Assembly: GCF_001039355.2 (NCBI RefSeq)
Contig: NW_019773514.1
Location: forward strand, 343,068-403,067
Direction of reading: 5' to 3'
Length of the DNA stretch: 60,000 nucleotides
Source: Lingula anatina
Lineage: Eukaryota > Brachiopoda > Lingulata > Lingulida > Lingulidae
How positions within the stretch are numbered: the stretch's first letter is position 1; each line of letters starts with the position of its first letter. Under the pieces are notes generated by a model. That model saw only the letters and a list, made by a program, of their open reading frames with translations, was not told the DNA's origin and ran no database searches. Positions 1-12,979 of the stretch are shown here, piece by piece. The position numbers and the translations under genes are program-made.

Positions 1-225
1 GTATAAAATCACAACCATTGTAATGGATGTCCAATAAGTTATCCATCATCTGTGAAGCCTGTAGTAAGTGATCATGAGACTGAAATGAATTATAAAAGCC
101 ATGTGCCTTATCTGTTGTATGGTATGGCATCCAGTAGGAATGTGGGCAGTGCAAGATGACAACACACGATCATATTGCTGTCTCTGCCAATGGAGGTGGT
201 TTGTTCGTTTTATCAGTGTTGGTTT

Positions 226-1734
226 GATTGTGGACAAGAGGCCTCAAAAAGATTTTAATAAATTTTAATGCAATTCAAATGATGGACAGTTATTCAGGTA
301 GGAAAGAAGTTTGGACAGTTTTAATCTGGGTTTTATAATATGTATAAAACAATTTTAACTGACTTTAAATCATTGTGATACACTGATAAAAAAAATGCTA
401 GTGACAACTGCACTGAAAATGTCTAAATGCTAAAATGCCAAAAATCAGAAGTAAACTTGTGGCTCAGTCTTGCCATACAAAATGGATGTCACAAAATTTT
501 GTCAGTGAAACTATATTGAACACTTCCACAAAACACATTATTGTATTTCATAGATTTCTTGTCATGAAATATATTTTTTCATTTAGTCTGTAACAGTATT
601 GTGAGTATGCATATTAAATTATTAAAAATGAATCACTCAAGCTGTAATTATTTTGTACTTATGTTCAAAGTTTCTAGTCACAAGGCAGAAAATCTAAAAA
701 GAACTGAACCTTGCCTTATACTGAATAGGTCACTTCTTCAACATCAATTTAAGTAAGTTTTTATCTTATTTTGTGAAGTATTTTTGTGTGGACAATACTT
801 GATGGAAGTATATTTTAATATTTCAAATGTGAATATTGTGAAAAAAAAAGGTAAGTTTACAACCAAGAACACAAAAGTCCATTTCATGAGGAAAATCAGT
901 CTTGCATTTCAAATTATTATTAATTATTAAAGTGTTTTGGATAACTGGACCATTTTGAACACGCATGTAATTTGTAAAGTTACTTTCATAGCAAAGTTTA
1001 AAAGATAAAATAAAAGTCAACACAAGAATCAGTCTTTCCCGAGTTATCTTTCATATCAAAACTTTGTAGTATATACATGTGGCCAGTACTGGCTGTCCAA
1101 GGAAACTCCCGTAAAATGGGCTATATATATATGTAATATATATGTATGATAAAACTAATATCAAATACTCGCTGGTACCCAAACTTATTTGATTATACTT
1201 TCAAATGCAACATTCTAATGACGGCAGGTAACAGTAAGAAAATGGCATCTTTTGTAGAAGAAAACAGATATAAGGAGTTCTGTATGTGATACACATTATT
1301 TTATCACTCCGTATAAAATAAAACGCCAACTGAAATGAAGGGCTCAATTTAAATGAGATAGCCTTCAGTGATGATAATAGATGAAACACAGTAAAAATTT
1401 AACCTCAGGCAAACTATTTCTTATTTACCAAATAAAGTTTCTTCTCAGATATATTTGTTAACCTGACGCACTTGTTTTAAGAATGACCATACTGAAATAC
1501 ATCTCAACAATTGGCCGCAGTTTTGAAACCAAACATTATAAATTGGATGAAACTCCTGCTGGTCTAATATCAAAGAAGCATATTTTTTAAACATAATTCC
1601 CAATTTATCACTAAACTGGATTAGAAATCTGAATAACCTTAATTTTTTCTTCACTTTTTTCTCACTGATGTAAAACAACACAATACTGGGATCCAGTGAT
1701 GAGAAAAATAAATCTAAATAAAGAATGAAGAGTC
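226..1734. repeat. Direct duplicate block 1, copy A (probable haplotype copy)
   Basis: This roughly 1.5 kb block is repeated almost base for base at 1736-3244. Both copies start with the same GATTGTGGACAAGAGGCCTC and end at the same AAGAATGAAGAGT. The copies differ by scattered SNPs and small indels, for example a local rearranged stretch near 1550 versus 3058. Copy A ends at an n at 1735. I see no coding sequence. The block lies downstream of GABPA and could be its 3' flank. It is best read as the second allele left in the assembly. Confidence 0.85.
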
Positions 1735-1735
1735 N
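1735..1735. other. Assembly join (n) between duplicate copies
   Basis: A single n separates the two copies of duplicate block 1. The sequence to its left ends where copy B continues into unique DNA at 3245, and the sequence to its right restarts the block. Confidence 0.9.
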
Positions 1736-3244
1736 GATTGTGGACAAGAGGCCTCGAAAAGATTTTCATAAATTTTAATGCAATTCAAATGATGGACAGT
1801 TATTCAGGTAGGAAAGAAGTTTGGACAGTTTTAATCTGGGTTTTATAATATGTATAAAACAATTTTAACTGACTTTAAATCATTGTGATACACTGATAAA
1901 AAAAATGTTAGTGACAACTGCACTGAAAATATACCTAAATGCTAAAATGCAAAAAATCAGAAGTAAACTTATGGCTCAGTCTTGCCATTCAAAATGGATG
2001 TCACAAAATTTGTCAGTGAAACTATATTGAACACTTCCACAAAACACATTGTATTTCATAGATTTCTTGTCATGAAATATATTTTTTCATTTAGTCTGTA
2101 ACAGTATTGTGAGTATGCATATTAAATTATTAAAAATGAATCACTCAAGCTGTAATTATTTTGTACTTATGTTCAAAGTTTCTAGTCATAAGGCAGAAAA
2201 TCTAAAAAGAACTGAACCTTGCCTTATACTGAATAGGTCACTTCTTCAACATCAATTTAAGTAAGTTTTTATCTTATTTTGTGAAGTATTTTTGTGTGGA
2301 CAATACTTGATGGAAGTATATTTTAATATTTCAAATGTGAATATTGTGAAAAAAAAAGGTAAGTTTACAACCAAGAACACAAAAGTCCATTTCATGAGGA
2401 AAATCAGTCTTGCATTTCAAATTATTATTAATTATTAAAGTGTTTTGGATAACTGGACCATTTTGAACACGCATGTAATTTGTAAAGTTACTTTCATAGC
2501 AAAGTTTAAAAGATAAAATAAAAGTCAACACAAGAATCAGTCTTTCCCGAGTTATCTTTCATATCAAAACTTTGTAGTATATACATGTGGCCAGTACTGG
2601 CTGTCCAAGGAAACTCCCGTAAAATGGGCTATATATATATGTAATATATATGTATGATAAAACTAATATCAAATACTCGCTGGTACCCAAACTTCTTTGA
2701 TGAAACTTTCAAATGCAACATTCTAATGACGGCAGGTAACAGTAAGAAAATGGCATCTTTTGTAGAAGAAAACAGATATAAGGAGTTCTGTATGTGATAC
2801 ACATTATTTTATCACTCCGTATAAAATAAAACGCCAACTGAAATGAAGGGCTCAATTTAAATGAGATAGCTTTCAGTGATGATAATAGATGAAACACACA
2901 GTAAAAATTTAACCTCAGGCAAACTATTTCTTATTTACCAAATAAAGTTTCTTCTCAGATATATTTGTTAACCTGACGCACTTGTTTTAAGAATGACCAT
3001 ACTGAAATACATCTCAACAATTGGCCGCAGTTTTGAAACCAAACATTATAAATTGGATGACTCCTGCTTGTGTAAAATCAAAGAAGCATATTTTTTAAAC
3101 ATAATTCCCAATTTATCACTAAACTGGATTAGAAATCTGAATAACCTTAATTTTTTCTTCACTTCTTTCTCACTGATGTAAAACAACACAATACTGGGGT
3201 CCAGTGATGAGAAAAATAAATCTAAATAAAGAATGAAGAGTAGA
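1736..3244. repeat. Direct duplicate block 1, copy B
   Basis: Second copy of the block at 226-1734, same orientation. It continues into unique sequence at 3245. Short reading frames recur identically in both copies but have no recognisable protein similarity and no splice context. Confidence 0.85.
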
Positions 3245-4374
3245 TGGTTACAAAAGAAGTACAACTGATATCTATGTACACATTACAAAAGTTTACATAC
3301 AAATGTTCACAATAACATAACTGACGAGCCACATTTGATATCTATCATATGCACATATCTATAAAAATAACATTCACTTACAACACTGTCACAGTGAACT
3401 ATTTACAAAAGTTGACGTCAAGTCACCTAAAATTTTTAGCTGTTTTGTATATACAAGATATACCATGGTGATTAAATGCATTACACCATGATCCAACTTT
3501 TATAACATTCATCTTGGGGAAAATCCATCAAACTATGTGAAACTAAACCAAGTTCTAAAAATTGAAAAATATTTATATTTCTCTAAAACTCTTCAAACAG
3601 CACTTCCTTTAGTTTCCTCATTGCAGCCCTGAAAGCTGATTTCACAAGAGAACTTAAGACCTAAAAATTTGGTCCAAAAATTAAGATCAGAATTTGGTCT
3701 ACTTTGAGCCAAAATAAACCGCTAATATTCAAGACCAAAACTCTCTTAGACTTCTACTTTGCTACTAAATGAAGTACACCCAAAATTGTCAGTCAGAAGT
3801 TATGTAAAATTGACCCCTGATTGAACTGTATCCATAACTTTTTTCTGTCTAATACTTTGCTGAAATCTAACAGCAGCGTTGGAAATTCTATATCATCATC
3901 ACTTGATCTTCACTAATGACCTGCCTTCCAAACCTGTAACTTTACTTCAATGTCTCAAATTGATAGTATAGAAAGCAATAAGATAAATGAAGGCAAACTG
4001 CACTGTGTGAGACATGACATGGTTAAAAAAAGCCCCTGACATCAGCAAATGTCCACAATACCTGCAAGACTTTTTGGTTGGCATATAAATTTTTTTGAAA
4101 TCAGGTAATTTTTAACAAAAAATCACATCCCTAACAACCTGGCAGTGTCCACGTACTGAATATGTGTGCTATCAAAACACACATAACTTACTACACTTTC
4201 CAAGTGAACCAAGTATGAGTAAGAGAATTCTTGAAGTGCTGGCAAAGTATTTTTACATAGATAACAACTACATAGCAGTTGGATAATGAATGCTGTAGTC
4301 TGTCTTAGTAAGAATACACTGCCTTACCATAGCAACTTTTCACGTGCAGTGTTAAGCAGTACTGTTTTTTTTTT
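3245..4374. other. Non-coding downstream flank / 3' UTR of GABPA
   Basis: About 1.1 kb between the duplicate blocks and the GABPA stop codon. It is AT-rich with no coding exon that I can support. Part of it should be GABPA 3' UTR on the minus strand, but I could not place a convincing polyadenylation signal. A perfect TGACGTCA octamer (CRE type) lies at 3413-3420; its position far from any promoter gives no clear role. Confidence 0.5.
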
Positions 4375-6437
4375 TCAAGAAGGTGACTTGGCATCACCAC
4401 CTGCAATGTTCACTTTTCTGATAATTCCTGGTCGTAGCTGTTCTCTGACTTTCTGTAATTTCTTCTCAGCACACTCGGACACTAATTTGTTCAGCTCGGC
4501 CGCCGAATAACCCAGCAGCATCTTCAGATCACAGACAAATTTATACACAAACCTCTTTCCATGGACCTATTGGCAAAAAGAGAGAAATCATTTTTTGTAT
4601 TCAAACAAGATATTTGCTTCAAAATTATTTACAAAAACCAATTTCCTTTCTCCAACAAATTAACTTTCAATCAGAAGTCCTACTGCGAAACTATTTCTTG
4701 ACTTCTTCACATAAATTGATAAGTGTGGAGTTCTAAAGTAATCTCCATTTTGATGAAAATAAAAAGCCAATTTCCAGTGACGTCAATCCAGACACCAAAC
4801 AACCCTTATAATCCTACCTTGGCGATCATATCTCCATCATAGTAATATCGTAGAGCACGGCTAAGTTTCTCATAATTCATGGTGGGCTTATTTTTCCTCT
4901 GACCCCACATCTGGGCCACCATCTCTGGGTTGTTCAGCTTGAACTCTCCATTATCTCCAACCCATTGGATCACTTCTCTGCAATCTTTGTCTGTTAGAAG
5001 CTCCAGTAAAAATTGCCACAGCTGTATCTGGCCATTGTTGCCTGTGAAAAATAATAAATCATACATTTATGATGCATCCTAGAAGGTATTAATTCCTTGG
5101 ACTCATCCTGGATGAAGAGCTTCAGTAAAAAAAATTCCCCATCTCTATCCAGTCTCTGTAATTTGACATTATGATATAGCTTAGACTAGATTCAAACAAT
5201 TCTTTCTGTCTTTTTTTGCACTGTTTGGTTCAATTATTTAAAAAAAGATTTCTCTACTAAATAAAATAGTGTCAAATAAGAAAACCTGTAAAACAATTTT
5301 CATGCAAGCATGCATAACCTTTGGCAAACTTTTCAAGCTTCAAGTGCTTCCACTTACCTGTCCTGTTCCCTGGGGACCAGCCCTCCCCTATCCTGGGAGC
5401 CCGAGATTGCTTGTGGACTTTCCTGGCTACCCCGCCCCCTGCCAGGTCCCCTGATGTTGACACTGTTACTGTGGTGATAGCATGAGGAGTTGGCTGCTGA
5501 ACTACAGCTGGAATAATAAAATAGCTGAGGTATAACTAATAAGTACAAGTAACAATCTAGTTTCAATGTTGCCCGAGCATCTGTAAATGGTTGATTTGAG
5601 AGTCAGAGCACTCCACGAATCGGTTTTTCTTTTCTTTGACAACGTAGCATAATTTTCTATATAATGCACATATGCTTACTTTGATTTCATGTTCCAGTTT
5701 GTAAATGTTAACGGTGCACTCAAAAACCAAGATAATAAGAATATTAAAAACACAAATTAATACTACAAAATACAAATAAAAAGTCACTCAATCAATTTAA
5801 AAGCAAATTCATAAAACAGCTAAAATATAACAATCCACCTTGCCCAACACCAAGATTATCCTTTTATAATCATTAAAATCATGCTTTTGTTAACTAAGAC
5901 CAGGGCAAAACATAAACAATTATACCCAATACAAACTAAAATAACTTTAAAATCAACGACAACAAAGACAAAGGAGGTTGCTGACAGGATGTAGTTCCCA
6001 GTCTCCAAATCACTGACTATTGTGTACACAAGAGACCTACCCACAAATTTACACTTCCTGAGCAGCTCCAGATGTGTCCAGAACAGGTCCCCCTTGTCAT
6101 TGGGGATCAGCTTGGAGAAGTCTGGATGGGACATGTCACACAGTTCTTGTCCTGTCACATTGAAGTTCTCTATGTCCACGTTGTCCAGACCAAACTCCTT
6201 GATTGCCCACTGAATCCAGTGTTTAACGTGGGCTTGATTCCAGTGAGAGGGATCTAGAATGAAAAGTAATGACACATACCTTACTGGTAAATTATTGCAA
6301 TAAACTTAGAATAGTCGCCAAAAACACACAGAATATGATCTTGCCTGCCTCTCTCCTGTAAGCTCACTCTAGCTCACTCAAAAGTAAAGAGAGCTGGTTT
6401 GACAAATAGAGACATGACACCACCCTCATTGTGTGTG

Positions 6438-6482
<45 letters not shown>

Positions 6483-7490
6483 TATATTCACTCAAAACAC
6501 ACTTCTCTAAGGATAACGAAAATGTTAAATCTGTGCCATTTTTACCAAATGGTATTTTCAGCCTCTCTTGTTCCCTCCTGAAATTCTGGTCCACAATCCA
6601 CCTGGTGACATGTTCAGACTCCTCTGGGAAAGGAATCACCACCTTGGTGACATTTGCAGCTTGCGCGGGCACTGCAATAAGCAACAGTGTCAATTACCAG
6701 AGAGCCAAAGACAAAAAGGACAATAAAACATTCTTTTAAAAATCATTGGGAGAAATAAAATCGGTTTAAAATGTTGCCACATCTGTCACTTCTGAACAAC
6801 AGTTTTTCTAAAAGCTTTATCAAAATCTAATAAACAAATGTCAAGGAAAAGGTAACCATTTCCATTGGCTGATATCAAACTGGCTGAATAAACATTATTC
6901 TTTAAGATACTTTCTTATAAAATACTTTATATACACACCTGTGGTGGGCTGTTGTACAACTACCTCCTCTGCTGGTTTCAGTATATCAACAATATTAATC
7001 CTTGGTTTGATGCCTACAAGTAAACAATAATGCAATATAACAATACAGAACACAAAAATATTATCCTTAAAGGACACAATGACCAAGAAAAATACATGAA
7101 TAAGAATAAAGTCAGTATCTCCCTTGTTTTCAATGCTAGGACATTTCAAAGTAAAAATTGTTATTATGGGTTCAGCTAAAAACTCTAAATCCGCTCCTAG
7201 TAAGTACCCACATGTGAAATATTGAACCAGTTTCTTCACAAGAGAGAAACAATAAGTGTTTTAGGCTGATAACTTAATACAAAACTCTATTAAGTGAACC
7301 ACTGATGGATGATCCTTTACTGACAGAAACCATGCTTTTTTGTCTAAAATCTAAGATTGACTTTTCAACTTTAATTTTTTCAGGAAACTGTGAAAGACAC
7401 TGACCTGGCTGAGATTTCACTTCCACATTAATCTGGACCATGCCTTCTCCCTGTACACACTGCTCCACCAGGTTCTTCTCAGGATTTAAC

Positions 7491-7536
<46 letters not shown>

Positions 7537-9278
7537 TGATAATGATGATGATCTTTTAAAGGTCCCATCAATGTCTCTCTTTTGAAAATTCAACACTAAA
7601 TATGAGAGGTGATGAAAACCCTAACCAGTACATACCACAAGCTGCATACCTCCTAAGAAGTGACACTTACAGCTCAATATCTTTTGAATTTTTTTTATAT
7701 GTAAATTTGGTCAGTTTCCTCAATATTAGTGTTTCCACACATGAGACATGAACTGCCACTTCCAATTCAAAACTGGCAAACCAACATCTTATTTCCTCAA
7801 CATAAACACTCAATGGCATATGAAGTCCTAGATAACTCGTAACTCTAAAACTTACCAGTAAACTGTCCTGTAGGTAAAACTCGTGTTCTGCCAGCGTGCA
7901 CTGTAATTTGGCCTCCAACAGGTGCCTCAGTACATTAAGAGGGTCAGAGATATCCATGTGTTGAACTATGATGTTCTGGACTTGTTGTACTGGTTGTAAC
8001 TGGATGACATTGCCATCTGTGTCCACACTGGCAGGAGATAAGGAACAAAATATGACATGATGATGATGGACCTGAGATCTTGAACAACAAAACCACATGG
8101 AATAGTGAGACAAAATTGGGGAAAACAACCAAAATTACTTCAAAAGGGATAAAAAAATCCATTCAGAGATTATTGTGAAAAAGGTTTAACTTCCAAATAA
8201 AATCACATTTTTGACATTAGTGATAATACCTGTCATATAAACCCAAACATGTTAGTCTTGATTCAATCTGACATAGCTCAAAGCTTTGGGACTCTGCATA
8301 AAATAATGACAGATTGCAGTGTGTCAATGAATAAGAGCAACAAGAACTTATCCATGTCATTTTCATTTTCTGGTCGTTTTTCTTCAGTTCTGTGATTATA
8401 GTAACAGTCTTTTGCACAACAACCTGTATTTATCGTGTCTTGTATTTTTTTTTTTGTCAATATCTTTTGAAGACCTTTTTCCAAGCACACAGAGTTTCTC
8501 CCTTGTTGCTAAAAAGGTTAGTCCCAAACCACATGAATTCTTGCATTCTAGTCTAGTCTCACATGCAATCATATACAGTAGTAAAAACACCTCTTAATTC
8601 AGTGTTATAACATTGGGGTGGTTGTGAACATAGCTCACCTTGTCTGTTCATCTGAAGTGACAGTGACATTCTCCATATCTTCCACCTGTTGTTCTATGGT
8701 GGACAGCTCTGTCTCCTCTCCACCGTCAACTTCAGCCTGCTGGATCTCGTACAACTGTACAACTTGCTCCCCCACTTCCTCTTCACCACCTTCTACTATT
8801 GTTGAAATCTGGAGATCTTCGCTAAAAAAAAAGTAGGACAAAGCTAAATGAATCAATATAAACCCAAAAGCAAAGATTATTCTGTTAACAACATTTAAAA
8901 TGTTGATTTAAAAGAATAAGTGATTGCATTAAAAGCAATAACCACAGGAAAATATTTCAACGCAGTTTTTTGGATTGTTTTTAACTCTTGCAGCAAACAG
9001 GTAACACAACTTAATTCCAATTTACAATTTTACTGAACAGTTTAAAAAGGATTTCTCTTTATTCAGCAATAATTCTACTACAGCAAAACTATTGACTGCC
9101 ATCTTTATCTTTTTAGCCTTTTTTAGTGTTAAAAGCAATATGTACCTTTCTTTACCTATATAGATCAAGTAGCAGCTACTTACCCAGCACTTACTGTCAC
9201 CTCCTCTTCAGCTGTCGCCTCTTCTTCAATTTTAGCAACTTTCTCCACATCTTGAACAGGTGACCCTGCCCGTTTCAT
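4375..9278 (-). CDS. GABPA: GA-binding protein alpha chain (ETS transcription factor)
   Basis: DNA-binding subunit of GABP/NRF-2, a nuclear regulator of mitochondrial and housekeeping genes. Ten coding exons splice in frame: 9278-9184, 8821-8639, 8027-7856, 7489-7405, 7013-6939, 6671-6546, 6253-6041, 5507-5358, 5041-4818, 4566-4375, giving 504 residues (human about 454). Seen: an acidic N-terminus; an OST ubiquitin-like region (about 115-205, with LRHLLEAKL and [14 protein letters not shown]); a Pointed domain (about 246-316); the linker motif APRI...SPGNRTG; and an ETS domain (about 367-453) with W375, W393, W412 and recognition-helix R428 and R431. The C-terminal helices ([14 protein letters not shown]) match the part that contacts the GABPB ankyrin repeats. 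The start at 9278 is the first ATG in frame, just after a weak acceptor, so a 5' UTR exon is expected further upstream. It diverges from ATP5PF. Confidence 0.95.
6440..6479. repeat. (CT)n microsatellite in a GABPA intron
   Basis: About 20 CT units in the intron between the sixth coding exon and the Pointed-domain exon of GABPA. On the transcribed strand it reads as a purine (GA)n tract. Confidence 0.95.
7492..7536. repeat. (TAA)n microsatellite abutting a GABPA splice acceptor
   Basis: About 15 TAA units directly next to the acceptor AG (7490-7491) of the GABPA exon 7405-7489. In transcript sense it is an (ATT)n tract standing where the polypyrimidine tract should be. Confidence 0.95.
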
Positions 9279-9601
9279 GGCCTTTAATATAAATACATAT
9301 AGTACATTAAAAATATTATTCATGGCCTTCTTTAGAAATAAAAAATAAACAATAATTAATAGAAATAAAATGGACTTTTTTTTTGTTTCATTGCAAATCA
9401 TTTCGGTAATTTAAGGCCCCCAACCATGTAACATTCAGCATCATATAAACATATACTTGTGACATATATAATACTGCTATTTAAGATGACATTTTGTTTT
9501 TGATTATTTCAGTAAAAGTCACAACAGTCAACCAGTGCCTAGTTCACACTTTACTAGTTTTTAGACTTTGCAGTATCTGCCATTTTAAGTCGGGTCAAAA
9601 G

Positions 9602-9626
9602 TGGGTGGGTGTGTGGGTGTGTGGGG
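9602..9626 (+). other. Potential G-quadruplex tract
   Basis: Four runs of three or four G separated by T or TGTGT linkers within 25 bases on the plus strand, upstream of the GABPA start codon and probably in its 5' intron. The pattern satisfies the usual G3+N1-7 quadruplex rule. No functional evidence is visible. Confidence 0.6.
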
Positions 9627-10399
9627 CAGTTTAGAAATATAAGCTGCAAATGAGACCATGACTTTTCAGAACATCCAAGCAAATGTTACTCCTTGAATTA
9701 GTATAATATTATTATAAGAGTATCGAGCAACTCTATGCTCATTGTTCCCTTGCAAACAGTTAAACAAAATATATTTTAACCATTTTATTTGAATCAATAC
9801 AGCAATTTCAGACAAACATCAGAGCATTTAACAAATTTTCCTTATTTAGCAAAATATTATTGCTTAGTATGTTGTCTGAATTATGTACTCCACTCAGGTT
9901 TAACACAGACAGAGACTCTACCCTTGAGATATGTAAAATATCGGAAAGTTTCTTAAGTGTATAAGTTTTACTTCAAATCAATGACAAGTACTTTATTTAA
10001 GCTGTTTTGAGGTATCCAGGTCACAGAACTGGCCCTAGGATTGAAATGCGAGTGACTAACTCCAATTCTCATTTAGTAGTTCTGACGTTCCAATAGAAAA
10101 AAAGAAATAGCTGACTTAATACAAAGGGGCCACCTATCCAGTAAATTTGTCACCCAAAACTTTCGATCTTGTAGAAACAGACATGAATCCCTAATTAAGA
10201 AACTTGCTGAAAAAACACAACACAACTTTCGTACATATTTCATTCAGATTTTCGAACTCTATCCGCCCTGAATTTTGGACTTGGAATGTGGCTAGACAAA
10301 TAGAACCCATCCTCAGAAGCCATTGGTGAACCAGATCCAACCAAATGGATGAAAAATTCACGTACATCACATCGAGTACGAAAGGAACCAAAACACGAC

Positions 10400-10797
10400 C
10401 CATCTACCATGTGCGAGCAATTTCCGGAAAGACATTTGTTGTCTGCTTTTGCACAGACGTAGTAAACTTCCGGCCATAAGGCACAAATTTTTGGCGGAAT
10501 TTTACGCAGAATTCGACCTCAAAATAACCATGGTCGATAAGACCATTACCTGTACAGTAAAGAATAAGACTCACCGTTGATGTCCAATGTATTTTAAAAC
10601 AAAATAAGATTAAAGTCTGCTTTTTTGGAGCACAGTTTTCATCAACAGGAAATTGCAGACAAAGGTGTCCGGCTTCCTCAGGAAATAGCTTTGATCACGT
10701 GGTAAAAGGTGAAGCTCTCGTGAATTCACGCGCTAATTAGTGATATTTTGCAACGCCATCTACAGGGAAGCACACCGCCATTTTGTTGCAGCGGCAG
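10400..10797. promoter_or_regulatory. Bidirectional promoter region GABPA (-) / ATP5PF (+)
   Basis: This spacer between the two divergent genes has several ETS cores: a palindromic TTTCCGGAAA at 10421-10430, AACTTCCGG at 10465-10473, AGGAAAT near 10647, and TTCCTCAGGAA at about 10674-10684. It also has a CACGTG E-box at 10696-10701 and a YY1-like CCGCCATTTTG at 10775-10785. A good donor (GCAGCGGCAG then gtaagg) ends a probable non-coding first exon of ATP5PF at 10797. On the minus strand CTGTACAG then gtaatg at 10550/10549 is a candidate donor for a GABPA 5' UTR exon. Exact transcription starts cannot be read from sequence. Confidence 0.7.
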
Positions 10798-11747
10798 GTA
10801 AGGTAAGAATGATGCTTATATTTAAAGGCATTTAAGAGCTGTATTTAGATGCTTTATACGGTGACAACTCTGCGTCTTACACCCACTCACACGAAGAAGT
10901 TCTTGGGAATAAAACCATACCTCATCCAAAGCCAGGTGACGTAAAATAGCAATTTGGATATAAATGGACACTCTTTAGTACGTCTTACAGTAAAGTCTTA
11001 CTACTCTCTTACTGAAACAGTGAAAGTCTTACGAGTTTCACAAAGCCTTGAAAATTGATTAATTTAGCGCTGCAACTTGAATTCATTTTGTGGCCTTGAG
11101 AAGTACTTGAATCCGAGCACCAAGCAATTTGTCAAAAATTCAAATCTTTTCCTTTAACCTTAGAAATATAGTTCATATATATACTGGCAGAAGGGTAGAA
11201 TGCCCTTTTTGAGAAACATCTGATTAAATTCTTTTCATGTTACAACATTTATGTGTATAAAATACAGAATTTGTATATTGCTTGTCTTTTATCTGAGATA
11301 TTTACACTTATAAGTGACACTTCATTCCTGCATGAACCTGAAGTCCTAGAGTCATCTAGTGACTTACTCTCTAGAGAATATTGAAAGTACCAAAAAAGTT
11401 ACACAAATGCAGTTTAAGAACATATCCTTACTATATCAGAGGAATATCTTGATTTGTGGGTCTTATCTGATAAAGACATGTATCATGTGGTTCTGCACTG
11501 ACAAAAATAAGTTTTGCAGTTTTCTTAACAATTTTTCAGTCTTTTTTTTTTACCAGACCCTTAAAACTTAATTTTAAAAATTCAAAGTTGTCTCATAACT
11601 GAATTTAGGGGAAAAAACTTACATTTATAAATTTGTTAGGGATACTGCAGAAGTACCTTTGTTTCACTGCAGTTAAAAGTGGTAGATGTACATTGTAGCT
11701 GTTAGACATAGGAAGCAATGGTTAATCAGTTATTATATAATTTTCAG
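10798..11747 (+). other. Probable first intron of ATP5PF
   Basis: Runs from the donor after the presumed 5' UTR exon (10797) to the acceptor TTTTCAG before 11748. AT-rich, no coding sequence seen. The duplicated haplotype block begins inside it at about 11637. Confidence 0.6.
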
Positions 11748-11751
11748 CACC

Positions 11752-12937
11752 ATGTTTCGCTGTGCAGCTTCAAGTCTAACACGGAATGTAGCAAGGCAGA
11801 ATACGGTCTTGGCACAGTGTCATAGAAATATAGGCATCACTGCTGTACTAGGACAAAAAAGTGTATCAGATCCCATCCAACAGTTGTTTTTGGAAAAGGT
11901 CAGAGCTTACGACAAGGAATTGAAGTAAGTATTTCTTATAACTCTACTTATGCTTATCTATATAATGCTTAACAGCATCAAAATGATAGAAAACCCTATT
12001 TTGGGCACTACTTCCATAGTGACCATTAAAAAAAGCCCTTGTCACTTACTCTTCTTAAACTTGCAGGAAAGAAACACAGGACTAAATTCATCCTGGGTTG
12101 CAAAAGCAGTCTAATTGGCTTCTTTTTCTGTTGTACATTTTTTTGAAATTGTTATCTTTCACATATTGACATTTTCAGTGTGGGACTTGGAACTCCCACG
12201 GGCATGAAGCCCAGTGGTAATCAAATTTTCTAAATGTCTTTGTTATTAATAGAAGATAATTAAAAATTGGTGGTAATTATACAGTTAATCATTATGTAAT
12301 ATTGCATCAAAATTGACAAAAAGCCTATTCCGTGCACTGTCATCACAAACGTTATAAAAAGAAAACTGTGTTATAATTATAACTTACAAGAATGATTCTA
12401 AGGATTGACATACAGCTCAAAGAAGAAAACCAGCTCTATTGTATTATCATCTTTTATTGAATTAATGCACTTTTTTTGTGAAATTTTCATTTTTCTCATT
12501 CTATCAGTTTCTATGTGTGAACTTGAATTCTCATGGGCCTGAAGCCTTATGCTTTTACTTTCATCGGTATTACCTGTTGTGCATAATTAAAATGTGATGT
12601 TGACTTTGCATTTAAGCATAATGTATTATTGCGTCAGAATTGACGGTATCCTATTTTGTGCATTATTATTTTCTGCTTTTTGTCTGTACATTTGACAGCT
12701 TTGCTGCCTTGTTTCATTTCAGAGCAACTGGTAAACTGCCAGGTCTAACAAAAGAAGATGAAGCAGCTTTTGAGGACCGCCTTGAAAAATTGAGAAGACA
12801 TTACAATGTTGTATCGGAGGCAGAGATGTTAGCTTTTCCAACATTTAAATGGCAAGGTTTGTGTCATAAGCAGTCTGTGTGAGGGCAGAGATAATGCTGC
12901 AGGCTGGTTTAGTTTGTAGATAACTGTGGAATACGTC

Positions 12938-12979
<42 letters not shown>

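Noticed and set aside
1445-1747. 100-codon minus-strand frame spanning the n
   Set aside because: It crosses the assembly join and contains an undefined residue; it has no similarity and no splice context.
5354-5463. Plus-strand proline-rich frame opposite the GABPA linker exon
   Set aside because: Antisense shadow of the exon carrying SPGNRTG.
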